DNA of 58,476 nt, from positions 1-58,476 of the forward strand of contig NZ_SVET01000017.1 in NCBI RefSeq assembly GCF_015057245.1. Reading direction: 5' to 3'. The first letter of the stretch is position 1; each line of letters begins with the position of its first letter. Under the pieces are notes generated by a model. That model saw nothing but the letters and a program-made list of their open reading frames with translations. It did no database searches and was not told where the DNA came from. The position numbers were made by a program, and so were the translations under genes. This DNA comes from Pseudobutyrivibrio ruminis (lineage in GTDB: Bacteria > Bacillota > Clostridia > Lachnospirales > Lachnospiraceae). Positions 17,274 to 25,446 of this stretch are shown one piece after another.

Positions 17274-18074
17274 TTAAAAAAATATCTCAATAATACCATC
17301 TCTTTCAACATCTCCCACGGCTTCTTCATACATAAATCTTATATTTACTGTTCCTACAAAGCCTAACTCACAATAATCATTCTTCCCCATCTGTGAAAAC
17401 CCTAGGCACTCTATTGGTATAAAATACATATCCCCTAATTTCTCCGCCTGGATGAATTCACCATTATCAAAAAAACTTATGTCCTTAATTCTCTTGTTTT
17501 CTGGGAAAAATTGCAGTGCTCCTCCTTTAGCATCTACATTCAACTTTAGTCGATGAGGCTTTTCCTGGCTGACATATGTCATCAGCCCTGTATCTAACCT
17601 AAATAATAATGTGCAAGGTAAAGAATAGGAGCCCATATTTACCTTTTGCGCAAATTGGTTTCCAGAAAATCGCAATTTATCTGCCAGCAATTCCTTGCTC
17701 TTAGAGCGGCTTTCATACATTTCAATAGCTTGCATTATCTCATCGTTAGCATTCGCTGCTATGTGCAAAGCCAAATCTCTTGCATAAGCAGGATCAAGCT
17801 TAGCCCTCAGCAAAAATGATATTAGAGTTTCTACTCTGTGTTGATATTTCCCAATATATTCCTGGCCATACCTTGTAAGACTAGGAACTCCCTTTGAGTC
17901 TTTTTCAACTATGCCTTCTTCTTCAAGAGAAGAAATAATTCTACTTACCTGGTATTTCTCCACATTTAGTTTCTTGGAAATTCCGGTTACCGTATTTGTT
18001 CCGCCATCCTGACTGAAGCATAAAATTGTTCTATAGAACAACATATTTTTTATTACAATATGCTTGTTTTCCAT
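17274..18074 (-). CDS. DtxR-like regulator of the heme locus
   Basis: A 266-residue regulator. Residues 1-70 form a winged helix (GISKKLNVEKYQVSRIISSL, then LTRYGQEYI). Residues 75-120 resemble the DtxR/MntR metal-binding and dimerisation region (HRVETLISFLLRAKLDPAYARD, HIAANANDEIMQ), but the usual EHxxS metal ligands are not clear. The C-terminal 140 residues are a beta-rich domain I do not recognise. The start at 18074 has AGAGGTG 7 bases upstream. It lies just upstream of the heme operon, and palindromes flank it on both sides. Repression by iron or heme is inferred. Confidence 0.7.
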   Translation of the reverse strand: MENKHIVIKNMLFYRTILCFSQDGGTNTVTGISKKLNVEKYQVSRIISSLEEEGIVEKDSKGVPSLTRYGQEYIGKYQHRVETLISFLLRAKLDPAYARDLALHIAANANDEIMQAIEMYESRSKSKELLADKLRFSGNQFAQKVNMGSYSLPCTLLFRLDTGLMTYVSQEKPHRLKLNVDAKGGALQFFPENKRIKDISFFDNGEFIQAEKLGDMYFIPIECLGFSQMGKNDYCELGFVGTVNIRFMYEEAVGDVERDGIIEIFF

Positions 18075-18097
18075 ATTGACACACCTCTTTTCTATAT

Positions 18098-18155
18098 AAA
18101 AAAAGAGTATAGTAACCCTGCATAAGACGGACTTACGCATTGCTGCTACACTCTT
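18098..18155 (-). promoter_or_regulatory. attenuator-like hairpin in regulator leader
   Basis: Minus-strand outer stem of 10 bp (18155-18146 with 18112-18103), inner 8-bp stem (18139-18132 with 18126-18119) and seven U residues (18104-18098). The U-tract ends about 23 bases before the regulator ATG. It may terminate the upstream MATE gene or attenuate the regulator. It shares GTGTAGC and GCGTAAGTCC with the MATE leader at 4296-4357. Confidence 0.6.
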
Positions 18156-18164
18156 GTGAGGTAT

Positions 18165-18180
18165 GTTAGCATAGACTAAC
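18165..18180. promoter_or_regulatory. candidate DtxR-type operator 3
   Basis: GTTAG-CATAGA-CTAAC, a perfect 5-bp inverted repeat with N6 spacer. On the minus strand it falls between a TTGACT -35 and a TAACAT -10-like hexamer ahead of the regulator gene, suggesting autoregulation. Confidence 0.6.
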
Positions 18181-18200
18181 TCATTTAGTCAATTAATATT

Positions 18201-19529
18201 TTAGATTTTATCTTGTTTTCTAAGAATCATATAGGCCACTACACATATGATTAGCTGAATGACACCTCCAAGTGGTGCTGCAAGCCCCATTGGAAACAGA
18301 GTATCTGGATAATAGATTGATGCAAAATATGCTCCCGGCACTCTCATCAAAATGATGGATACCACGTTGTGGATAAATGAAATATATGAGTAATTGGATG
18401 CCACAAAAAATCCGCTAAAGCAGAAGTGGAATGAGGCAACAGTACAATCAAATACATATGATTTGATATAGGATACGCCAAGTGCAACTACCACCATATC
18501 ATCAGTAAACATACCGATTACAGGACTTGCTATAAACTGGAATGCTATGGCAAAAACAAGACCAATTGATACCGCAATCGTCATGCCATAGAAGAGCGTT
18601 TTCCTTGCCAGAGGCTTGTCCCCTGCACCGATTGCCTGGGATGATATTGTTGAAATAGTTGATAGCATTGATGAAGGTACTAAGAATAGGAATGAAATAA
18701 TCTTTTCTACAATACCTACTGCTGCAGATATTTCAACGCCTCGTGTATTTGCAATAATAGTGATAATTAAAAATGAAACCTGTATGAATCCATCCTGAAG
18801 ACATACTGGAACGCCCACTCTTAGAATGCTTCCCAAAGTAGATTTATCAATTCGTAAATCTGTTTTAGAAATAGACACCAATTTCATTTTATAAATAGCG
18901 ATAATGGAAATAAGGACGCTGAAAGCCTGAGCAATAATTGTAGCCCATGCTGCGCCCACGGCCTTCATTCCGAAACCACCAATAAAAAGATAGTCCAAAG
19001 CAATGTTGAAAACACAAGCAATTGCTATGAAAATCATTGGGCTTTTTGAATCCCCAAGACCTCTGAAAATCGCTGCAATTACATTATAGGCAACAATAAA
19101 TGGAATACCTGCAAAACAAACAATAAGATATGCTGTAGTTTCATCAACAGCTTCCACTGGAGTACTCATAACAGAAACAATTGGATTCACTAAAGCCAAC
19201 AAAAGTGCTGCTAATAATACAGCAACTATAGCAAATAAAACTATCGTATTTCCGATAGTCTTGGATATTTTAGCTCGGTCCTTAGCTCCTACATTTCTTG
19301 CAATCATAACAACAGAACCCATAGCAAGTCCTACAATCATGACAGTAATCATGTGCATTACCTGGGAACCGATTGATACACCTGATATAGATGCTGCTCC
19401 ATTATACTGACCAACTATGAACAAATCTGCCATTCCATAGAGAGTCTGCAAAAAATAAGAGAGCAGAAAAGGCCCCGAGAAAATCATAATGTTTTTTAGT
19501 AAGCTTCCTTGTGTAAGATTCTTCTCCAT
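18201..19529 (-). CDS. MATE family efflux transporter
   Basis: A 442-residue MATE protein with about 12 membrane segments. Typical stretches are the N-terminal GSLLKNIMIFSGPFLLSYFL followed by GMADLFIVGQ, and later FRGLGDSKSP. AGGAG precedes the ATG at a normal distance. It belongs to a different MATE subgroup from the pump at 2911-4281 (its start resembles DinF/NorM-like proteins). It lies upstream of the heme regulator on the same strand, but a hairpin and operator separate them, so I do not assign it to heme transport. Confidence 0.92.
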   Translation of the reverse strand: MEKNLTQGSLLKNIMIFSGPFLLSYFLQTLYGMADLFIVGQYNGAASISGVSIGSQVMHMITVMIVGLAMGSVVMIARNVGAKDRAKISKTIGNTIVLFAIVAVLLAALLLALVNPIVSVMSTPVEAVDETTAYLIVCFAGIPFIVAYNVIAAIFRGLGDSKSPMIFIAIACVFNIALDYLFIGGFGMKAVGAAWATIIAQAFSVLISIIAIYKMKLVSISKTDLRIDKSTLGSILRVGVPVCLQDGFIQVSFLIITIIANTRGVEISAAVGIVEKIISFLFLVPSSMLSTISTISSQAIGAGDKPLARKTLFYGMTIAVSIGLVFAIAFQFIASPVIGMFTDDMVVVALGVSYIKSYVFDCTVASFHFCFSGFFVASNYSYISFIHNVVSIILMRVPGAYFASIYYPDTLFPMGLAAPLGGVIQLIICVVAYMILRKQDKI

Positions 19530-19595
19530 TAGTTTATTCTCCTAACTAAATTTGGGCTCTATTCTACTCTAAATATCCTTTAAAATTCAACTATT

Positions 19596-21560
19596 TTATG
19601 ATTCAACCAATATACCTGTGCGATATGCTTCAAGCAATTCTTCAAGCTCCATAATATTCTGCTTTAATGCTTGTCCATTGTCTGTGTCTGCCACAGTCTT
19701 TCGTCTGTCCACGTGTTGAACAAGCACTGTGTCAGAATGAATATCGCTTCCGGTTTCCACTGCTTTTTCTACAGATTCAAAAGGCTCATGTGCCGCAAGT
19801 AAGAAACCATATGAATTATATGTAAGTGTGTATCCCGCGATACCAGTCTTTGGTTGATAAGCTTTTGAAAATCCTCCGTCGATTACTATTAATCTTCCAC
19901 CACACTTGATAGGGAGCTCGCCCTTTTTAGCCTCCACTGGAACATGCCCATTAATAATATGGCTCTCAGGTGAGTTAAGACCAAACTCATTGAGAATCAT
20001 AGTTACAGTTTCGTCCTTGTCGTACCAAGTGTAATATGGATTCTTCTTCTCCACATGTGTCTCTTTGTCTGCTACAAAATAACGCTCGAATGTGGCCATT
20101 TTGTCTTTGCCGAATACAGGAGAATTTGCGTGGCACCATGTATACCAAAGCATGTCCATGCCCTTTTGTTTCTCCTCAGGGTCGATTGCATAGTATCCCT
20201 TTCTGAGAAGCTGTTCTAGGGCGTCATACAATGCTTTTCCTTTATAGTGTTTGCCACACAATTCCACATCCTTGAATTGGCCATTGTCATCAAGAGGAAC
20301 ACAGCCATGGAAAAGAAGATTGTTATTATAGGTCTTATATAATCCGCCTTTACGATATAAAAATCCCACATGCTCCTGGAGCTTCTCGCATTTCATGAAA
20401 GCTACGCGAAGCTTATCCATTACATCCTTTTCTTCTTTGGATAAAGCATAAGGGTCTTCTGGATTAACTGTTGGAAAATTGCAATCTAAAAGCTCATACT
20501 CTTTACCATCTATAAGGACAACTCCCCTTGTTAGATCCATCTTATCAAGAAGAAGTCGGTCATCCATATTAAATTCAGGATGTTCTTTTATGAGTTGCCC
20601 CTCAATTTTGAACTGAATGATTGCTATGGCCTTATGCATCTTCCTGTCAATTTCCGCATTTGCCAAATCATACTCGCCCTCACGATAGTGTAAAGCAAAC
20701 TGGTCGCAAGGATCCTCCTTGTAGGTCTCCATAGCAAATTTGAACAGTGGAAGAAGATTTATGCCATAGCCATCTTCAAGAATATCAAGGTTTCCATATC
20801 TAGCAGAAAATCTGAGCACTGTGGCGATACAAGCAAGCTGTCCTGTTGCAGCTCCCATCCAAACTACATCATGATTTCCCCATTGAATGTCCACACTATG
20901 ATACTTCATAAGAATATCCATGCAGATATGTGGACCTGGCCCTCTGTCGTAAATATCTCCTACAATATGAAGATGATCTACTACAAAACGGCTGATAGCA
21001 TTCGATAGCGCCACAATAAGCTCTGGCGCTTTTCCAATACGAATTACCGTGTGGATAATTTCGTTAAAGTATGCTTCCTGGTCACTGTGGTCTCGTCTGC
21101 CAGTAATAAGCTCCTCAATAACGTATGCAAAATCCTTTGGCAAAGCCTTTCGCACCTTTGACCTGGTGTATTTGCTAGCAGCTGCCTTGCATACTTGAAT
21201 CAGGCGGTTAATCATCACAACATACCAGTCGTCCATTGAATTACCCCAGCCTGATTCTTTAATCATTCTGATTCGCTCTTCCGGATAATAAATAAGGGTG
21301 GCTAAATCTCTCTTTTCTTTCTCCGAAAGCATGTTGCCAAACTCTTCATCGATTTTGCGCTTCACCGCTCCCGAGCCGTTTCTTAAAACATGAGCGAATT
21401 GCTCATATTCACCGTGAATATCCGAAAGAAAGTGTTCTGTGCCTTTTGGAAGGCTAAGAATCGACTGCAAGTTAATAATTTCTGTAGCAGTGGATGCTAC
21501 ATTAGGAAATTGCTTGGACAAAATCCTTAAATACTGCTTTTCCATTTCATTCTGTTGCAT
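19596..21560 (-). CDS. fbp: fructose-1,6-bisphosphatase class III
   Basis: A 654-residue cytosolic gluconeogenic enzyme that dephosphorylates fructose 1,6-bisphosphate. Length and sequence fit the Firmicute class III enzyme, which has a metallophosphatase fold: SDIHGEYEQF, VGDIYDRGPGPH, QWGNHD and, late, INGHVPVEAKKGE supply metal and phosphate ligands. The start (MQQNEMEKQY) has AAAGGAGAG upstream. It stands alone between the MATE gene and the rhamnosidase gene; a role in growth on sugars that feed in below hexose phosphate is plausible. Confidence 0.95.
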   Translation of the reverse strand: MQQNEMEKQYLRILSKQFPNVASTATEIINLQSILSLPKGTEHFLSDIHGEYEQFAHVLRNGSGAVKRKIDEEFGNMLSEKEKRDLATLIYYPEERIRMIKESGWGNSMDDWYVVMINRLIQVCKAAASKYTRSKVRKALPKDFAYVIEELITGRRDHSDQEAYFNEIIHTVIRIGKAPELIVALSNAISRFVVDHLHIVGDIYDRGPGPHICMDILMKYHSVDIQWGNHDVVWMGAATGQLACIATVLRFSARYGNLDILEDGYGINLLPLFKFAMETYKEDPCDQFALHYREGEYDLANAEIDRKMHKAIAIIQFKIEGQLIKEHPEFNMDDRLLLDKMDLTRGVVLIDGKEYELLDCNFPTVNPEDPYALSKEEKDVMDKLRVAFMKCEKLQEHVGFLYRKGGLYKTYNNNLLFHGCVPLDDNGQFKDVELCGKHYKGKALYDALEQLLRKGYYAIDPEEKQKGMDMLWYTWCHANSPVFGKDKMATFERYFVADKETHVEKKNPYYTWYDKDETVTMILNEFGLNSPESHIINGHVPVEAKKGELPIKCGGRLIVIDGGFSKAYQPKTGIAGYTLTYNSYGFLLAAHEPFESVEKAVETGSDIHSDTVLVQHVDRRKTVADTDNGQALKQNIMELEELLEAYRTGILVES

Positions 21561-21645
21561 CTTCTCTCCTTTTGTATTCCCGTTTCCCTACATCTTTAAT
21601 TAAACTTTACACTATCAAAGGAGCGAAAGAAACAATAATTTATTT

Positions 21646-24438
21646 CTACCAACGTTTCAAAGCAAAGATCTTCTCCGTAACTGGAAGTACAGTTTCAGGA
21701 GTGCCGCCCAAGAAGAATAGATATGGCAGTTCTGCAAGTGTATGATTTGCCATTTCCTTGTCATGAGAAATAATTATGCCATATGCCACTGGAAGCTTTT
21801 CTTTTAAAAGTTCCATTACCTCTGCGTCACCCTCAAGCTCAGCAAGTCTTGTCTGTGGGCTGTAGATGCTTCTGTAGTCCTGAGCTGGCATGTATGTTAT
21901 TTCATAATGGCCAGCTCCTAAAGTGATACATCCTTCTTCTGAAATATCTGATGCTACACAACCCTTACAATTCAACTGTTCCTTTGAAAATCTTGGCAAT
22001 GTAACTTTTGCCACTCCATTAAATGGAACTTCAACTTCAACTGTTAACATTCCATCTTCTACAATTTTCCAGTTAGAAACATATTTGCCTGCAACAGTTG
22101 TTATGGCCGAATTGAAATATCTAAATCTCATGGATGGCATTGGTGCAATATTTGCCACTTTAAATCCTGGCTCAGCTGGCTTAATTCCGCCAATATATTC
22201 ATACATAAATTGGACAACAGTTCCATATGAATAATGGTTAAGGGAATTCATCCCCTCCTTTGAAATTGTTCCATCCTCAAAAACTGAATTCCATCTCTCC
22301 CAAATAGTTGTTGCACCCAAGTTTACGCAGTGTAACCAGCTTGGGAATCCCTCATTAAACAGGAAGTGATATGCCAAATCTGCCCTGCCACACTTAGCAA
22401 GTGTGGTACACAAAAGTGGCGCACCAACAAATCCACATTTTATTTGGAAACAGTCTCTGTTCAATCTATCCACAAACTGTTCAATTAGCTTTTCTCTATC
22501 AACATAGATATCAAACGCCAGAGCAACTATATAGGCTGCCTGTGTGTCACATGCAAGTCTTCCTGTAGGCGTGAAGAATTCATCTAAAATTGCTTTCTTA
22601 ATTTTTTCAGCAAGCTTTGCATACTCTTTGGCATCCTCATTTTTTCCAAGTCGAATTGCCATCTCACAAGTGATTACAGTAGAACGATAGTAATAAACTG
22701 CGGCTAAATAATCATCGTTTGTTCCACCTTTAAAACTCTGTTCAGTAATTCCATCTAAACCGAGCCAATCTCCAAACTGGAAAGGAAGAACAAAGAAGCC
22801 TTTGTCTCCGTGTTCCACATCATTACGATGCATGTATTCCACCCAGTTTTTCATCATTTCGTAGTGTTCTTCTACATCTTCTACGGAGCCAAATGTGTTG
22901 AAAAGTACATTCGGTACAAAGGTTCCAACATCTCCCCAAATGCTACCTGTATTTGCCAGGTCTTCCCCTGCCGCAGATGGTATGTAGCTTGCCACTGCTC
23001 CCCCATGACGCTTTGCATCGTAGCCTAAGTCTCTCAAGAATTTTTTATAGAATGCTCTAGTGTCCATATTGTAGCTTGCTGTCTGCGAGAAAACTTGCGC
23101 ATCGCCAGTCCATCCCAATCTCTCATCTCTTTGTGGACAGTCAGTTGGCATATCCAAAAAGTTAGACTTCTGTCCCCAGATACAGTTTTCGTAAAGACGA
23201 TTGATTTTATCGTTGCTAGTGCTAATGTAACCCGTACGCTCCATATCTGAATAGATAACATTAGAGCGAACTTTATCCAAGGTAAGCTCTCCTACCCATC
23301 CTTGAATCCTCAAATATCTGTAACCAAAGAAAGTAAATCTAGGGTGAACAGTTTCTTTTCTTCCATCAGAGGTATATACAAATCTAGAACGAGCAGATCT
23401 ATAATTTTCATTATAGAAATTGCCCTGCTGCAATATCTCGCCACAATCTACAGTTATTACAGTACCTGCTGGAAAATCTGCATCAAACTCCATAACACCT
23501 GCATGATTTTGGCCGAAATCAATAACTGTTTCACCTGCTGGTGTAGTGATAATCTCTTTAGGCTGTAGCACCTCTTTAACAACAACTGGAATACTATATC
23601 TGTCTAAAAGATTTCTTTCTGCCGGCACTTCCACTGCTTTTCCCTTTGGGACAATTCCTGCAGTCCTATCTAAGTCTTCGCCGTAATATATGCCAGATTC
23701 AATAACATCAGATGCACTCACATCCCAGCTAGAGTCTGTTCCGATAACTTCTGATGCGCCATCTTCATAGGTAACGTGTAGCTCAGCAATAGCTTCCATT
23801 CTGTCGCCATAGTTATAGCCACCTTCCAAACCAAAGTTTGACATGTACCAGCCCTTGGCTACCTGAATGCTTATTACGCTATCCTGCCTTAACTGCTCAG
23901 CCACATCAAAGGTAATTATCTGCATACCTGTCTCATAATCATTGATGTAAGGTGTGAGGATTTCATTTCCAACTTTTTTATCATCAATATAAGCTTCAAA
24001 TACTCCTAGGCAGCTTACGTATAGTCTTGCGTCCTTTACATTTTTAGCAAGATCAAGCTTTTTAGAAAACAGTGGATGGAAGGATGAATCCTCTGCTGCA
24101 ATCCATTTTCCGGTCCATGGCTCATCCATTTTTCCAGTTTCAAAATACTGAACATCAGAAGTTGCACTATCTCCATTATCTCCAGTGATAGTAACTCTCC
24201 AGAAATATCTAGTTCGAGGCGTTAGCTTAATATCAATTACTTCCCCGGTTTGATTGATTTCTGCTGACTCTTTTTTGTAAATAATATTCGTAAATGCGAT
24301 ATCCTCAGCCACCTCAAGTACGCCATTTTTTATAGTTTTAGCATCAGTATCTTCCACGTTCCATGATGCAATTATTTTCTTAAAATCAAATCCAATAGGA
24401 TTAACTATTCCGTTTAATTTTGCCCTTGTAATTATCAT
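21646..24438 (-). CDS. alpha-L-rhamnosidase, GH78
   Basis: A 930-residue glycoside hydrolase of family 78, releasing terminal alpha-L-rhamnose. N-terminal beta-sandwich domains (Ig-like, then a jelly-roll around residues 110-280) precede the alpha/alpha-barrel. The catalytic signature DCPQRDERLGWTGDAQ lies near residue 430 (Glu of RDER is the expected general acid) and TIWERWNS near residue 713 (expected base). No signal peptide is visible, so it acts in the cytosol on imported glycosides. It has its own promoter with two CGACAT-type repeats upstream and AGGAG at a normal distance from the ATG. Confidence 0.9.
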   Translation of the reverse strand: MIITRAKLNGIVNPIGFDFKKIIASWNVEDTDAKTIKNGVLEVAEDIAFTNIIYKKESAEINQTGEVIDIKLTPRTRYFWRVTITGDNGDSATSDVQYFETGKMDEPWTGKWIAAEDSSFHPLFSKKLDLAKNVKDARLYVSCLGVFEAYIDDKKVGNEILTPYINDYETGMQIITFDVAEQLRQDSVISIQVAKGWYMSNFGLEGGYNYGDRMEAIAELHVTYEDGASEVIGTDSSWDVSASDVIESGIYYGEDLDRTAGIVPKGKAVEVPAERNLLDRYSIPVVVKEVLQPKEIITTPAGETVIDFGQNHAGVMEFDADFPAGTVITVDCGEILQQGNFYNENYRSARSRFVYTSDGRKETVHPRFTFFGYRYLRIQGWVGELTLDKVRSNVIYSDMERTGYISTSNDKINRLYENCIWGQKSNFLDMPTDCPQRDERLGWTGDAQVFSQTASYNMDTRAFYKKFLRDLGYDAKRHGGAVASYIPSAAGEDLANTGSIWGDVGTFVPNVLFNTFGSVEDVEEHYEMMKNWVEYMHRNDVEHGDKGFFVLPFQFGDWLGLDGITEQSFKGGTNDDYLAAVYYYRSTVITCEMAIRLGKNEDAKEYAKLAEKIKKAILDEFFTPTGRLACDTQAAYIVALAFDIYVDREKLIEQFVDRLNRDCFQIKCGFVGAPLLCTTLAKCGRADLAYHFLFNEGFPSWLHCVNLGATTIWERWNSVFEDGTISKEGMNSLNHYSYGTVVQFMYEYIGGIKPAEPGFKVANIAPMPSMRFRYFNSAITTVAGKYVSNWKIVEDGMLTVEVEVPFNGVAKVTLPRFSKEQLNCKGCVASDISEEGCITLGAGHYEITYMPAQDYRSIYSPQTRLAELEGDAEVMELLKEKLPVAYGIIISHDKEMANHTLAELPYLFFLGGTPETVLPVTEKIFALKRW

Positions 24439-24511
24439 TTAATACCGTCTCCTTTATTATTGATATAGGTCACTATAGCATTATTTATTAGTATAATCAC
24501 GTAGGCAAATA

Positions 24512-24543
24512 CGACATCTTTTCTGCTATATGCGACATATATT
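24512..24543. promoter_or_regulatory. direct repeats upstream of GH78 gene
   Basis: CGACATCTTTT (24512-24522) and CGACATATATT (24533-24543) are direct repeats exactly 21 bp apart, about 75-105 bases upstream of the GH78 start. The first is preceded by GGCAAATA. The arrangement matches AraC-family activator sites; the second repeat touches the end of the GH43 gene. Confidence 0.6.
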
Positions 24544-25432
24544 ATAAGGACAGAATTCCATCTTTATTTTTTACTTTAAAAAACTGTGGTCGTTCCATAT
24601 ATTTGTCATTAGGTGAATGTAGGGTAAATAAAATATCTCCCTGTAAATCCTTGAAGAACATACCATGGCCTCCATTTTCTGGATATAATGGTTCATCCTG
24701 TAAAATCCATGGACCATTTATAGTTCCAGACTCTGATACTGCAACACCTACCGCATAACCGTTAATACTCCAGCTTGAGAAAATCATATAAAGATTTCCA
24801 TCATCCAGCTTCATAAAAAAAGGTCCATCACTAAAGTAGCAGTCTCCATCCAAACCAAACTCTGCCTTTGCAAATGGAACTGGCTTTGCCCAGCTAGCTT
24901 CTTTAGGTGAGAATAGGAGCTTTGGTGTAGAAACCGCTTCCTTTAAATCACTTGATAATTCCACGACGCAAAAATCTCCATCAGTATTCCCTGTGCCGTC
25001 TAAAGCATCCTCAAAGGAATGGGAAAATACTAAGTATATTTTTTCGTTTTCAAAATGTAGGGTTCCATCTATACAAGTCCAATTATCCGGTGTAAGTCTT
25101 TTTGAATACAATGAAAATGGTCCTGTTGGCGAATCAGCCTCAAGGGCATAAATACCTTTTTTAATATCTTTTCCACCAAATGTAGTTACTAAATAATACT
25201 TATCCCCAATTCGGTAGCACTCTGGTGCCCAAAAGTTTTCCGTTGCAAAAAATCCATTAGGTCTTTTAAATATTTCTATTGGCCCATCGAAATTCTCTAA
25301 ATCGCTGCTTACATAACAGTCAAAACCAAAGGCCTCTCCCCAACAAGTTTCGCTTCGTGTTCCATATAAATAATATTTTCCATCATCCACCAATACATAT
25401 GGATCTCTGATATTTATGTCTTCTCTTTTCAT
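24542..25432 (-). CDS. GH43-like glycosidase
   Basis: A 296-residue five-bladed beta-propeller protein of the GH43/GH-F type, expected to act on arabinosyl, xylosyl or related furanosides. Asp10 in INIRDPYVL is the expected base and Asp122 in CIDGTLHF the expected pKa modulator. At the general-acid position the sequence reads SDGPFF (Asp202) where most GH43 enzymes have Glu, so activity or mechanism may differ. No signal peptide. It is the third gene of the GPH symporter operon, 15 bases after the GH78-type gene. Confidence 0.78.
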   Translation of the reverse strand: MKREDINIRDPYVLVDDGKYYLYGTRSETCWGEAFGFDCYVSSDLENFDGPIEIFKRPNGFFATENFWAPECYRIGDKYYLVTTFGGKDIKKGIYALEADSPTGPFSLYSKRLTPDNWTCIDGTLHFENEKIYLVFSHSFEDALDGTGNTDGDFCVVELSSDLKEAVSTPKLLFSPKEASWAKPVPFAKAEFGLDGDCYFSDGPFFMKLDDGNLYMIFSSWSINGYAVGVAVSESGTINGPWILQDEPLYPENGGHGMFFKDLQGDILFTLHSPNDKYMERPQFFKVKNKDGILSL

Positions 25433-25446
25433 GCTTACCCCTTTTG

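Noticed and set aside
21923..23568. Open frames antisense to the rhamnosidase gene
   Set aside because: They lack ribosome sites and mirror the codon pattern of the true gene.
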